64,000 nt of DNA from Heracleum sosnowskyi (lineage: Eukaryota; Streptophyta; Magnoliopsida; Apiales; Apiaceae). Below, one piece after another: positions 43,601 through 55,000 of this stretch; the first letter of the stretch is position 1; each line of letters begins with the position of its first letter. Location: contig CM061237.1 in NCBI GenBank assembly GCA_030848705.1, positions 84,067,910-84,131,909 on the forward strand, given 5' to 3'. Position numbers and translations under genes: made by a program. Under the pieces are notes generated by a model that did no database searches, was not told the origin of the DNA, and saw only the letters and a list, made by a program, of their open reading frames with translations.

Positions 43601-45688
43601 GTTAGTGTAATGGTTAATGATGAGAAAAGATGGGCTGTAAGTATCTATTTCACTTCTGGCATATCTTATTTCATCACAATGCAGTTATTGCAGAGTCTGC
43701 CAGCAAAGGTGTTGTGTGCTTTGAAGGGAAAGATCAGGGCAACTCAAACACCATTCAATGAAATATTGGATATGCAAATCCATAACCTGCTCACACAAAA
43801 GCTACCTGAAGTCTACACAAATCCACCAAGTGTTTTCTACAGATCTGTAACTAAGGATGGCACAAGAAGGAACAGCTTCATGAATTTGGTTGGCACATCC
43901 AGGATGGAAACCAAGTCAATTCTGAAAGTGTTAGATGGAATACTCAGTTCAAATGCCAATCCAGGAAGAGTTTATGCTGTTCAAGAGATCTACAAAATGC
44001 TGGTGTTGAGAGACAAGGCACTGGGAGCTAGAGTGAAGGAACTAATCTCTAGAGCCAATGCTAAAAGAAATGATCAAGGTGGAAGCTGTCTCTATGACAT
44101 ACCTCCTCATGATGATGATGACGATGATGATGATGATGATGAGGTTGGAGGAGGTGAAGCTTCTGGAAATGCTGGAAATGCTGATGGAAGTAATTCTGGG
44201 AATACTGGTATTCAATCTCAGAATGAAGGCAATGAAGAAACTCCTAGTCAAGAAAAGAAAGATGCTGGTGCAACAGATGAAGAGGAGCCAAGAATACTGG
44301 AAGCTTTGGAGGCAAGCATTCTTAGATGTGCTATTGATTGCATAAATGCAGAAAAAGATGCTGTCACCAAAGGTACTGTCGACAAGAATACTGTCATAGA
44401 AGATGCTGTCATGGAAGATACTGTCGACAAAGGTACTGTCAAGAAAGGTTCTGTCAAGGATGAAGCCAAAGCTACTGTCAAGCCCATAAGACTGAAAGCC
44501 AAAGCAAGAGCATGGTTTTCTAGACAGAAACCTGAAGGAAAGCACAAGTACTCAGGAAAGGAAAAGACCACTGGATTTGGCAGGAATCTTAAGAAGCCAA
44601 TTCAATCAATACCTCCCAACAGTCTTAAGATACAACAGATGCAATCTAGAGAAATCAAGAGTGTTGAGGTAAAGATGGATGCAAATCAAGAGGTCACTGG
44701 GTACATTCTGTGGTGGGAAGAATCAAGATCTACCAAGGTTGATAAGGACTTCAATCTGGTCTCCACATCAACCAGTGGTAGGACATCAACCTTAGATAAA
44801 AGAAGAATTGACTTCTTCTACCTGGAAAGAATGGTAGAGTTGCTGGAGAGCTATGAAAATGTTTCAGAGTCTGTTATGGAACATATTCTGAAATATCAAG
44901 CCGATAGGGATGCTGAATTCTATCAGAAATTTGGCTACAACTTTGCAGATTTTGATGATGCTGATATTTCAACTGATTTACCAGCTTCTCCTATACCATA
45001 TCACTGGTACTATGAGTTTGATGATTCACCCACAGAAGAAAGGAAAACCCAACCCACAGAGGAAGGGCAACCCAAGCCAAGCAAAAGACCTGACTCTTCT
45101 CAATATGCTCAATATCAGTCAGAACTTGATAAGAAGAAAGCTGAACTCCTGGAAAGATGCAAGACTGCCAACAAGGCAGAAAGTGAAGCTCCAAATTATC
45201 AAACATGTATGCTGGAAAATCCCTTAAGAATCAAGCATCTAAAAGAAGAAATCTATGTTTGCAGCTTGCACAAGCAAAAAACAACTATTCTGAAGGATTT
45301 ATAGTATATGGTTGCTGGATCAATTCATCCCCTGGAGCAGATCTGTTCTGACAAGATAGAGGAATTATTGGAAAGGAGAAAAGGAGAAGATTCGAAGCTG
45401 GACAAGCAAAGGAGGATGTCTCTCAATGCTTATCGAGGAAGTAGATTCAAGCTCATTCATGAAGAACTCCACTTCAGAAGCTATCCATTTGATCAAGAGC
45501 AATGGTTGAATCTCAGGGATGCTAGTTCTCTTATCTCTCCTACTATCAAGAAGATCATTGAAGAAATAGAAGATGCTGCAGTCACACCTGCTGAAATCTC
45601 TCTTGTAGAAGGTCTAAGAAGCAGCTTGGTAGAAGCTCTCAGAAGAGAGGAAGTAACAAGACAGAAAAGGAAATCTCAAGCTAAGTAA
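40622..45688 (+). pseudogene. ORF3 of element D, frameshifted and with nonsense codons
   Basis: The ATG at 40622 begins the conserved N-terminal domain (R-I-E-A-F-W-Q-T, L-R-K-E-W, F-S-T-K-S-T-G-W-N-G-I-P, Y-P-R-F-L-M-M). A frame change occurs at an (AC)n run, 41322-41338. The frame at 41391-41972 carries P-K-K-K-R-A-R-R (about 41685-41708), a classic nuclear-localisation-like patch, and ends in TAG. After a second frame change near 42000-42060, 42095-45304 is a long frame with D-motif-encoded repeats (42250-42470 and 44358-44480), a poly-Asp run from a GAT repeat (44106-44140), and a helical C-terminus. A TAG at 45302 is followed by in-frame continuation to 45688. No membrane segment is clear. 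Confidence 0.75.
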
Positions 45689-45780
45689 ACATTCTAAATC
45701 CATTCTGATCTTGTTAGTTAAGTTGTCAGCATATATTGTAAATTTGTTGTTATTATCCATAAAAACAAATTGGGGGAGAT
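45689..45780 (+). promoter_or_regulatory. Element D 3' untranslated region and polypurine tract
   Basis: Short AT-rich stretch ending in TGGGGGAGAT (45771-45780) next to the LTR. Confidence 0.88.
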
Positions 45781-46814
45781 TGTTGGGATTTATGGGTGAT
45801 AGCATAAGAACAACTTAACTTTGTATATACTTAATTTTTTAATTAAGTAGAACATACTGTCACAGCCAAAGTATGTTCTTGTAATCAGTATGCAATGTTA
45901 TTTTAATTGTGTAATTTGGAAGAAGTTCACTTTCTGTGTTCAAGCCTCAAAGAACGCATATTAGATGACAGCATGAATAAAGGTTACTGTCATAAACATT
46001 GACAGTAAGATTACAAGAAGACAGAATGTTGCAAGTCAAGACAGCATATTCACTCTGACATCAACATTGGCGGAAGACTACGCGATAGCAACTTTAGCCC
46101 TCGACAGCACACTATGCGGGGAAATCCTACTGTCACCAAAAGCACATTCCTGTGACAGCAAGCTTTGCGGCAAAAGTAACTGTCTCGAGAAAGATCCTTG
46201 TTCTAGGTAGCTTTCTCAGTCAAACCCCGTGATAGTTTCAATGTTCAAGAAACAGGCGTGTTGCAGTATCTCTAAGCTGCACCAAGTCTGCAAGACTACG
46301 ACAAAAGCTCCAAGCACTGCAAACAAAAGCGAATCAATTCAAGAGCAAGGTCAAGTCACTATTTGCTGAATTGTTTTAGCTAGAAATAGAATGAATCTAG
46401 GTTGCTTTCTTTGTAATGTATATCTGACATTGTTAGCAATTTAAGAAAGTCACATGGGTAGACACTTTGTAAGAAGCTGCCACTTGATAATGACAGCAGC
46501 TTCACAGACCCGTGTTGATAGTGATAGGATTAGTTTTATACTTAGACTATCAATTCATTCTAGGTACGCAAGGAAGACAAGAAAGTGTCTTGGAGAAAAA
46601 CGAAGCTCAAGAATTCTCTCTTGAGGTTGTAGCAACACTTTGCAAAATAAATAAAACATTTATTTTGTGAATCCTATCTTCTCTACAATACTGTTTGTGA
46701 ATGCATACGTATTATTGATAACATTAAATCTTAGTTTTAGTTGTTGAAACTGAGATTGAATTTTATCAGTATTGCATTCATCCCCCCCCCTTCTGCAATA
46801 CACAAGGACCAACA
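45781..46814 (+). repeat. 3' LTR of element D (1034 bp)
   Basis: TGTTGGGATTTATGG to GGACCAACA. It contains many D motifs, including a perfect 9-bp inverted repeat TTACTGTCA/TGACAGTAA (45984-45992 and 46000-46008, 7-nt loop). The C-rich tract with TTCTGCAATAC lies just before the end. The 5' LTR is not in the window. Confidence 0.92.
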
Positions 46815-47632
46815 ATCTATTATATGCAATCATTAGTATAAGAAATTGAAACATAGCATGGAATGAGAAAACTTGCCTTGGGTCCTTGGTTGTTAGGGGT
46901 TCGAGAATTTACCGGGAAATCTATAAACAAAGAAATACTCGATCAGTCCCCTAGCGTAATCATTTAAAGTGCCATTAACTTAAGCACTAACGTTCTATTA
47001 ACGAACATCAAGTGTCTCGCTCTTGGTCACTTATAACCTCATGACATTCCTTAAACTCTTAAGTCAAAATTTTGGTTAATAATCCATCCGCAAAACCCAA
47101 GTACTTTACCATTACTAAACTCATGGTTTAAACTATCCCCTTAAGGGTATTTCACTTTCGCAACTTTGATTCTCACATTTTTATAAAATCGAAAAATCAT
47201 CTTTTTAACACGAAACCTTCTCGGTTCCCTTCCTAACTGTCCATACTAGTATCCACATTAATTTCATGACCTATGTCCATTTTTAAGAGGTTTGATCACA
47301 AGCTCAAAGTTCATATAGTGAACTACTTAGTGATCCGAAACCGCTTTCACTAAAACAGGTGTTTCTCCTAAACCGTAAATCGAAACAATACGATTCTTTC
47401 GCCAAAACAAACTACAAAACAGAGTCTATATGATCATGGTCAGAAAGAATTTTTGTTATGCCTAGAAGGTAACCTTGGTCTCTGTCTAAACTTTCTAAGG
47501 AAAATCCGACATGGTAACGACGCTTAATCGTGATTCCCGTGTTTAAAACACTCAAATCAATCCATTAACACAACCAAACCATCAATACTTCTCATTAATC
47601 ATTTAAACTAACCCATGATCTATTAGGAATAT
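46815..47632. other. Unclassified 818-bp interval between D and A3
   Basis: AT-rich, no ORF of note on either strand, and none of the five family motifs seen. It is the DNA that received both D and A3. Its even texture resembles LTR or untranslated sequence of another, unrecognised repeat, perhaps on the minus strand, but I cannot name it. The 5 bp before A3 (aatat, 47628-47632) would be A3's target duplicate. Confidence 0.4.
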
Positions 47633-48438
47633 TGTTAGGAATATGTTGTTCTTGATGATAAACATAAAACACTTAGTAGAATTTGTGTAAAGTCATTTTG
47701 TAGCTGTCAACGAAATGGCATGCTTTGCAGCATTCCGTTGACAGGAAGCTCATCAACGAAATGAGTGATGTAGCAATTGCACTGTACAATACTTCTAGTT
47801 TGATATGCATTTCGTTGTAGATATTGGATAGGTTTTCTAAGTCATGTTGACTAAGTACTAGATAGGCAAAATAGGTTGGTTAATTGTAAATATATTATGC
47901 CTTGTAATTTTGCCTAAGTGAAGACATGTCAACGGTATGAAGATTACTCTGTCGACGGTATGGAGTTTACTCATCAACGAAACGAAGATTACTCATCAAC
48001 GAAACGAAGAATAAAGCTATCAACGAAACACACCTTACTGCTATCAACGAATCATTATCACTTTTCTGAATAGTTGACAAAGTGATAGTGACAGTTTTCT
48101 GACAGATCAAAAGGAGACGTGGAAGTGTACTTTGCATTGGAAACCATTAAAATGGACATGGGAAATAAGGAAACATTCCAATTTCCAATCTGGTTATTGA
48201 GTGGGATCACTATAAGACTGAAGACAGAAGACAAAGATCTCCAAGGACCATTGGACAAAAGGGATGAAAAGCAAGCTATTGACGGTTACCTTTAGTGTAC
48301 TTTAATGTAGCCAAAAATAGCTTTGTAAACTTGGGAATATATACATAACCAAGTGTAGCAGTTAAAATAGAAGTAAGAGAAGAAAAACAAATAGATTGTA
48401 TTAGCTATCTTTGAGAGCATACTTCTCTACATTCTTGT
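47633..48438 (+). repeat. 5' LTR of element A3, left part (806 bp)
   Basis: Starts TGTTAGGAATATG and matches the A and A2 LTRs up to the ACATTCTTG stretch, where A2 begins. The leading hairpin is CTGTCAACGAAA with TTCCGTTGACAG, one mismatch relative to A. The last five bases, cttgt (48434-48438), are A2's target duplicate. Confidence 0.93.
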
Positions 48439-49475
48439 TGTTAGGAATATGTTGTTCTTGATGATAATTATAAAAACACTTAGTAGATTTTGTATTAAGT
48501 CATTTTGTAACTGTCAACGAAATGGCATGCTTTGCAGTGTTTCGTTGACAGGAAGCTCATCAACGAAATGAGTGATGTAGCAATTGTACTGTACAATACT
48601 TCACAGTTTGATATGCAATTTGTTGTATGTATTAGATAGGTTTTTCTAAGTCATGTTGACTAAGTACTAGATAGGCAAAATACGTTGGTGAATTGTAAAT
48701 ATATTATGCCATGTAATTCTGCCTAAGTGAAGACATGTCAACGGTATGAAGATTACTCTATCAACGGTATGAAGATTACTCTGTCAACGGAATGAAGTTT
48801 ACTCATCAACGAAATGAAGTTTACTCATCAACGAAATGGAGAATAAAGCTATCAACGAAACACATCTCCCTGCTATCAACGAATCATTATTGCTTTTCTG
48901 AATAGTTGACAAAGTGATAGTGACAGTTTACTGAACAGATCTAAAGGTGATGTGGAAGTGTACTTTGCATTGGAAACCATTAAAATGGACATGGGGAATA
49001 AGGAAACATCCCAGTTTCCAATTGGGCTCTTGGGAGTGATCATAATAAGCATGAAGACAAAAGCAAGGATCTCCAAGGACCATTGGACAAAGGGATGAAA
49101 AGAAAACTATTGGCGGTTACCTTTAGTGTAGCCAAAAATAGTTTTGTAAACTTGGGAATATATATAACCAAGTGTAGCAGTTAAAATAAAAGTAAGAGAA
49201 GAAAAACAAATAGATTGTATTAGCTATATTTGAGAGCATACTTCTCTACATTCTTGTAACTGAGCAGCTGTGTACATTTTGTATCACAGATTATTTCCGC
49301 AATAAAAATCACTTCAGTTGGATCATCAAACAATCCAACTGAAATTATTTATGTGCTTGTGATTTTTTTACTTTAAGTTCAGTTTTATTTGTAAGTTGTT
49401 TTTAAGTTTAAGAAATATCAAGAATTGTATTCAACCCCCCCTTCTACAATTCTGTTAGGTCATTTGGGATTAACA
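48439..49475 (+). repeat. 5' LTR of element A2
   Basis: TGTTAGGAATATG to GGGATTAACA. A-family motifs are numerous, including CTGTCAACGAAA (48511-48522) paired with TTTCGTTGACAG (48540-48551). TATA and AATAAA elements lie as in A. Seven Cs in the C-tract versus eight in the 3' LTR. Confidence 0.95.
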
Positions 49476-49477
49476 AT

Positions 49478-49489
49478 TGGTATCAGAGC
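49478..49489 (+). promoter_or_regulatory. Primer binding site of element A2
   Basis: TGGTATCAGAGC two bases inside the LTR end, matching initiator Met tRNA. Confidence 0.95.
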
Positions 49490-49538
49490 GAGCTTCTAAC
49501 ATACAAGAAGTTTAAAGATCAAGACCAAAACAGTAACC

Positions 49539-52010
49539 ATGGTGAAGAAGGATGCAGGAGTAAAGATACCAGTTCTTGATAAGGACAATTACTTTCACTG
49601 GAAAGTAAAGATGCATTTACATCTCATGTCTATGGATGAGAAATATGTAGACTGCATTGAGAAAGGTCCACACGTTCCCATGAAGTTTGCATCTAGAGTT
49701 GGACTGCCAGATGATGCTCCTGATGTGGAAATTCCAAAACTTGTCTCAGAATGGACTATTGAAGATGTTGCAGAAGTCCATAAAGATAAAAGAACCATGA
49801 ACATTCTGCTTAATGGTTTGGAGCAAGAGATGTTTGACAATGTCATAAACTGTACCACCTCCAAAGAAGTATGGGACACTGTTAGAACTCTATGTGAAGG
49901 TACTGAGCAAGTTAGGGAAAACAAAATGCAGCTCCGTATACAACAATATGAGCATTTTCATTTTAAAGCTGGTGAAACCCTAAATGACACGTTTAGTAGG
50001 TTTCAAAAGCTTTTGAATGGATTAAAGTTGTATGGGAGGATCTATCAAACCAAGGATTCAAACCTTAAATTTCTTAGAGCTCTTCCAAAAGAATGGAAGC
50101 CTATGACTGTTTCTCTCAGAAACACTCAAGAGTACAAAGACTACACTCTTGAAAGGCTTTATGGAACCTTGAAGACATATGAGTTGGAAATGGAGCAAGA
50201 TGAAGAAATTGAAAAGGTACAAAAGAAGGGTGGATCTAATGCATTGATTGCATCTGTGAACCAACTGGAAGATGACAATGAAGAAGCTGCAAAGGCCACA
50301 ACTGGTCGAGCTAGTTGTAGGAGTGATGTTAGCAAGGGTAAAGGCAAGATGACAGAAGAAGAAGAATCAGAACCAGCCAACTTGGATGACTTAGATGAGA
50401 TTGATGAACACATTGCTTTTCTGTCAAGAAAATTCTCTAAGTTCAAGTTCAAGAGAAACTCAGAAGCAAGGCCACCAAGGAGAGACTTTCAACCTAACAA
50501 AAGTAACTGGATTGAAAAGTCTAAATCTAAATGTTTCAATTGTGGAATGCTTGGTCACTTTGCTGGAGACTGCAGAAAGCCCAAGATTGAGAAGGGCAAC
50601 AGGAAATTTGAGCCTGTTGATTATAAAAAGAAATACTTTGAACTTCTCAAGCAAAAAGAAAAGGCTTTCATGTCTCAGGAGTATGATTGGGCTGGTAATG
50701 GTGAAGATTCTGATGATGATGTTGAGTATGTCAACTTGGCTCTTATGGCTAACAATCATGAGCAGGAAGCAAGCTCCTCAAGCAACCAGGTAACAATTAC
50801 TAATCTTTCTGAACTTTCTAAAGAGGAATGCGATAGTGCAGTAAATGAAATGTCTACTGTACTATATAATTTGCGTGTTACTCTTAAATCACTTACCAAA
50901 GAGAATTCAAGAATAAAAGAGACTAATTTGCTCTTAAGTGATAGGAATGCAATGTTAGAAGCACAACTCATTGAATTTGAGAAAATGAGATGTGTTAGTA
51001 GGGATGCTAAGAAGGAACTTGAGAACGTGTTACAAAGGGAAGAAATTCTTAAAACACAACTTGAGATAGAACAAAGTGTGATTGCAAAATGGAAAGATGC
51101 CAGGAATGTTGCTACCAACATCATTAATGTTCAAGGTATGGAATCTTTCTGTGAGCAATCATTGAATAAGAACAAAGAGAAGCTAGGGTATGTTGGTGAA
51201 ACCTTAGAATCAGAAACAGAGTCAACAAACAACAATGATCATTTGTTGAAGGTTGATATGTCAACGGAATGCAATGTTTCGTTGACAGATGAACCATCAA
51301 CCGATCAGGCTGTTTCGTTGACAGAAAAAAGAAAAGATGAACTCACTAGACTTAATAATAAGTATGGTCCTGTCACCAAGAACTTTGTTCAAGGTGAGTC
51401 TAGTAAATCAAAGAAAGTTGAGAAGCCTGTTGAGAGAGCTAATGTAGGTCACTTGTCCAACAAGCAATTGAAAGATAAGTTAGAGAATGTTCAAGTTGAG
51501 GCTAAGGGAAATAAAAAGAATAACAGGAATGGCAAAGTAGGGATTAACAAACACAACAATTACACACCTGATAAATATGCTCCTAGAAAGACATGTGTTA
51601 ATTGTGGAAGTGTTAGTCATTTATCTACTAACTGCAAATCTGTTAAGAAGTCTACTAATGTGAAAATTCCCAAGCCTGCAATGAACAGTTCTATGCCCAC
51701 AATGCCTGTTATGCCTAACATCTTTGCTCCATATGCACAATTTCAGAATCCATATGCTAGCATGTCGTTTGTGCCTAATCCATACATGAATATGTTTAAT
51801 GTGCCACAAATGCCATGGAATGTGAATAACATGTTTGTTCCACCAACTATGCATGCTATGAATGAAAATGTGAGCAACTCTCAGAAATCAACACCAAGGG
51901 TAAAGATTGATTTAAATCAATCTGAGCCCAAGGTGAAAAATGATATTAAAGGAAAGGCAAAGGCTAACAAAACAGGACCCAAGGAAACTTGGGTACCAAA
52001 ATCAACTTGA
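49539..52010 (+). CDS. gag: Gag polyprotein of element A2 (823 aa, intact)
   Basis: Same length and plan as A's gag: DUF4219-like start (D-N-Y-F-H-W-K-V-K-M), UBN2 region, first CCHC knuckle near residue 332, coiled-coil middle, second knuckle near 686, and a Met/Asn/Pro-rich tail ending T-W-V-P-K. Differences from A are scattered substitutions. The hairpin motif pair near 51262-51287 is retained, with one mismatch as in A. No stop or frameshift is seen. The context aaccATGG supports the start. Confidence 0.95.
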   Translation: MVKKDAGVKIPVLDKDNYFHWKVKMHLHLMSMDEKYVDCIEKGPHVPMKFASRVGLPDDAPDVEIPKLVSEWTIEDVAEVHKDKRTMNILLNGLEQEMFDNVINCTTSKEVWDTVRTLCEGTEQVRENKMQLRIQQYEHFHFKAGETLNDTFSRFQKLLNGLKLYGRIYQTKDSNLKFLRALPKEWKPMTVSLRNTQEYKDYTLERLYGTLKTYELEMEQDEEIEKVQKKGGSNALIASVNQLEDDNEEAAKATTGRASCRSDVSKGKGKMTEEEESEPANLDDLDEIDEHIAFLSRKFSKFKFKRNSEARPPRRDFQPNKSNWIEKSKSKCFNCGMLGHFAGDCRKPKIEKGNRKFEPVDYKKKYFELLKQKEKAFMSQEYDWAGNGEDSDDDVEYVNLALMANNHEQEASSSSNQVTITNLSELSKEECDSAVNEMSTVLYNLRVTLKSLTKENSRIKETNLLLSDRNAMLEAQLIEFEKMRCVSRDAKKELENVLQREEILKTQLEIEQSVIAKWKDARNVATNIINVQGMESFCEQSLNKNKEKLGYVGETLESETESTNNNDHLLKVDMSTECNVSLTDEPSTDQAVSLTEKRKDELTRLNNKYGPVTKNFVQGESSKSKKVEKPVERANVGHLSNKQLKDKLENVQVEAKGNKKNNRNGKVGINKHNNYTPDKYAPRKTCVNCGSVSHLSTNCKSVKKSTNVKIPKPAMNSSMPTMPVMPNIFAPYAQFQNPYASMSFVPNPYMNMFNVPQMPWNVNNMFVPPTMHAMNENVSNSQKSTPRVKIDLNQSEPKVKNDIKGKAKANKTGPKETWVPKST

Positions 52011-55000
52011 TTTGGTTTTATTGTGTGCAGGGAGACAAAAGGAATCTTTGGTACTTGGATAGTGGTTGTTCAAGACACATGACTGGTGATTCTACCCTGC
52101 TCACAGAGTTTCAGGAAAGAGCTGGCCCTTGTATTGCTTTTGGAGATGACAACAAAGGCTACACTAAGGGATATGGCTTGATTTCAAAAGAGAATGTCAT
52201 CATAGATGAGGTTGCATTGGTGGATTGTCTTAAGCACAATTTGCTTAGTATCAGCCAACTTTGTGACAAAGGATTTTTAGTTACTTTTTCTAAAGAAGCC
52301 TGTGTTGGTTCTAAAGGAGGAAACAACAATGTGGTAATGACTGGTTTCAGAAGAGGGAATGTGTACATTATTGACTTTAGTAGCACAAGTCCAGACACCA
52401 TCACTTGTCTTTTCAGCAAGGCAAGCAAGGATGAAAGTTGGCTATGGCACAAGAAACTGTCTCATCTGAATTTCAAAATTATGAATGATTTGGTGAGGAA
52501 AGATCTTGTTAGAGGAATTCCACAAGTGGAGTTTTCCAAGGATGGTTTGTGTGATGCCTGTCAAAAAGGGAAACAAAAGAAGGCATCATTCAAAAGCAAG
52601 ACAGAGTCATCAATTGTCCATCAGCTTGAGTTGCTTCATATGGATCTATTTGGCCCTGTGAATGTCATGTCTATTTCAAAGAAGAAATATTGTCTTGTGA
52701 TTGTTGATGATTTTTCTAGATTTACATGGACCTTCTTTTTGCACTCCAAAGATGAGGCAAGTGAAATCATTATCAATCACATCAAGATGGTAAACAATCA
52801 TCCTGACTTGAAAGTAAGAAGGATTAGGAGTGACAATGGGACAGAATTCAAGAATTCAAGCATGAAGGTGTTCTGTGAAGAAAATGGTATTTTTCATGAG
52901 TTTTCAGCAGCAAGGACACCACAGCAAAATGGTGTAGTTGAAAGGAAAAACAGAACACTTATTGAATCTGCAAGGACAATGCTAGATGAATCAAAGTTAC
53001 CAACTTATTTTTGGGCTGAGGCAGTTAACACAGCCTGCTTCACTCAAAATATTTCTCTGATTAATCAGGCCAAAGGTATGACCCCTTATCAACTACTCAA
53101 AAGAAAGAAGCCACTATTGGATTTTCTTCATGTCTTTGGATGCAAGTGCTTTGTTCTGAGAAATCAAGCTGAGCATTTGGGGAAATTTGAAGCAAAGGCA
53201 GATGAAGCAATATTTGTGGGATATGCAGCAGGGAAAGCTTACAGAGTCTATAATCTCAGAACCAACATTGTTATGGAATCTGTACATGTTGTTTTTGATG
53301 ATCTCAAAATTCAAGGTCTCTGTGATGAAGGTTTCCATGAAAGTCTTTCTTTTGAGAATGAGGAAGGAGATCAAGTGAATCATGTTAAGGCTACTGAGAA
53401 ACAGCCTAAAGTTGTTGTATCTAGCACAGATGAAAGCAGCAGTGAAGATGAAATTGCTGCATTAAGGTTGAAAAGAATAGTTGCTAGCAGACCAAATGGT
53501 CATTTCGTTGACAGTCATGATGGTGGATTCGTTGACAGCCAAAATGGTCATACTGTTGACAGTCATAGAAATGCTTCTAGAAGTGATCATTTAGGGACAA
53601 CAAACTCAGGGGGAGTTTCTCAAGGACAAATATCCAATCAAGGCAATCATGATCATGAAGCTACCTCTTCAAGAGCAAATCTACCTCCCTCAAGGAAATG
53701 GACTAAAGATCATCCCTTTGAACTTATTATAGGTGATGTTACTTCAAAAGTCCAAACTAGAAGAGCAACTCAAGAAGAATGTCTATATAGCAGCTTTCTG
53801 TCTCAAGATGATCCAAAGAAAGTTGAGGATGCACTTCTAGATCCAGATTGGGTTTTAGCTATGCAAGAGGAGCTAAACCAATTTGAGAGGAACAATGTTT
53901 GGAAACTGGTGCCCAAGCCTAAGGACAGGAGTGTCATAGGCACAAAATGGGTGTTCAGAAACAAGATGGATGAAAATGGCATAGTCACAAGGAACAAAGC
54001 TAGATTGGTTGCAAAAGGCTATTCACAGGAAGAAGGAATTGATTTTGATGAAACCTTTGCTCCTGTTGCTAGACTAGAAGCAATAAGGATTTTCCTAGCC
54101 TATGCAGCCCATGCCAATTTCAAAGTCTATCAAATGGATGTGAAGAGTGCCTTTCTGAATGGGGAATTGGAAGAGGAGGTGTATGTAAGTCAACCTCCTG
54201 GTTTTGAAGATGATGATTTTCCAAAATATGTATACTTCCTCCTCAAAGCACTCTATGGTTTGAAACAAGCACCTAGAGCCTGGTATGACACACTTTCACA
54301 GTTCCTCCTTGAGAATCACTTCACTAGAGGTACTGTAGATAAAACTCTTTTTCACAGGGTTGTGAATGGCTCTACTATACTTGTTCAAATTTATGTAGAT
54401 GACATAATCTTTGGGTCTACAGATGTGAAACTTTGTCAAAAGTTTGCCAAGCTTATGCAAAGTAAATATGAAATGAGCATGATGGGAGAATTAACTTACT
54501 TTCTTGGTCTTCAAGTGAAGCAAGTTAATGAAGGCATTTTCATTAGTCAAACAAAATATATTCATGATTTATTAAAGAAGTTTAACTTAATGGAATGCTC
54601 TCCTGCCAAAACTCCCATGCCTACTGCCACCAAACTTGAATTGAATACTAAGGAAAAATCTGTGGACATTTCAGGTTATAGAGGCATGGTAGGCTCACTT
54701 TTATATTTAACAGCTAGTAGACCTGATATTATGTTTGCTACATGTCTATGTGCTAGATTTCAAGCTGATCCTAGGGAATCCCATTTAGTTGCTATTAAAA
54801 AAATTTTCAGATATCTCAAAGGAACACCAAACCTTGGCATTTGGTATCCTAGAGAATCTGGCTTTGAACTAATTGGTTTTTCAGATGCAGATTTTGCAGG
54901 ATGTAAAATTGATAGGAAAAGCACAAAAGGCACCTGTCAATTCTTAGGAAACAAGCTTGTCTCATGGTTCAACAAGAAACAAAACTCAGTTTCTACCTCC

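Larger units (their letters stand above)
36675..46814 (+). mobile_element. Element D: right part of a Sirevirus-type element
   Basis: Contains the integrase core, RT, RNase H, a spacer with a small ORF, ORF3, a PPT and a 3' LTR. The left part (5' LTR, gag, protease, integrase N-terminus) is separated by the insertion of C and lies outside the window. It has its own family motif TACTGTCA. Lesions are mostly single-base stops, so it is intermediate in age between C and A/B. Confidence 0.88.

Noticed and set aside
44106..44140. GAT repeat in D ORF3 as a functional array
   Set aside because: A simple trinucleotide microsatellite coding poly-Asp; it does not resemble the family motif.
47621..47645. 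TTAGGAATAT repeated just before and at the start of the A3 LTR
   Set aside because: Probably chance similarity of the target to the LTR start; no longer repeat unit continues to the left.
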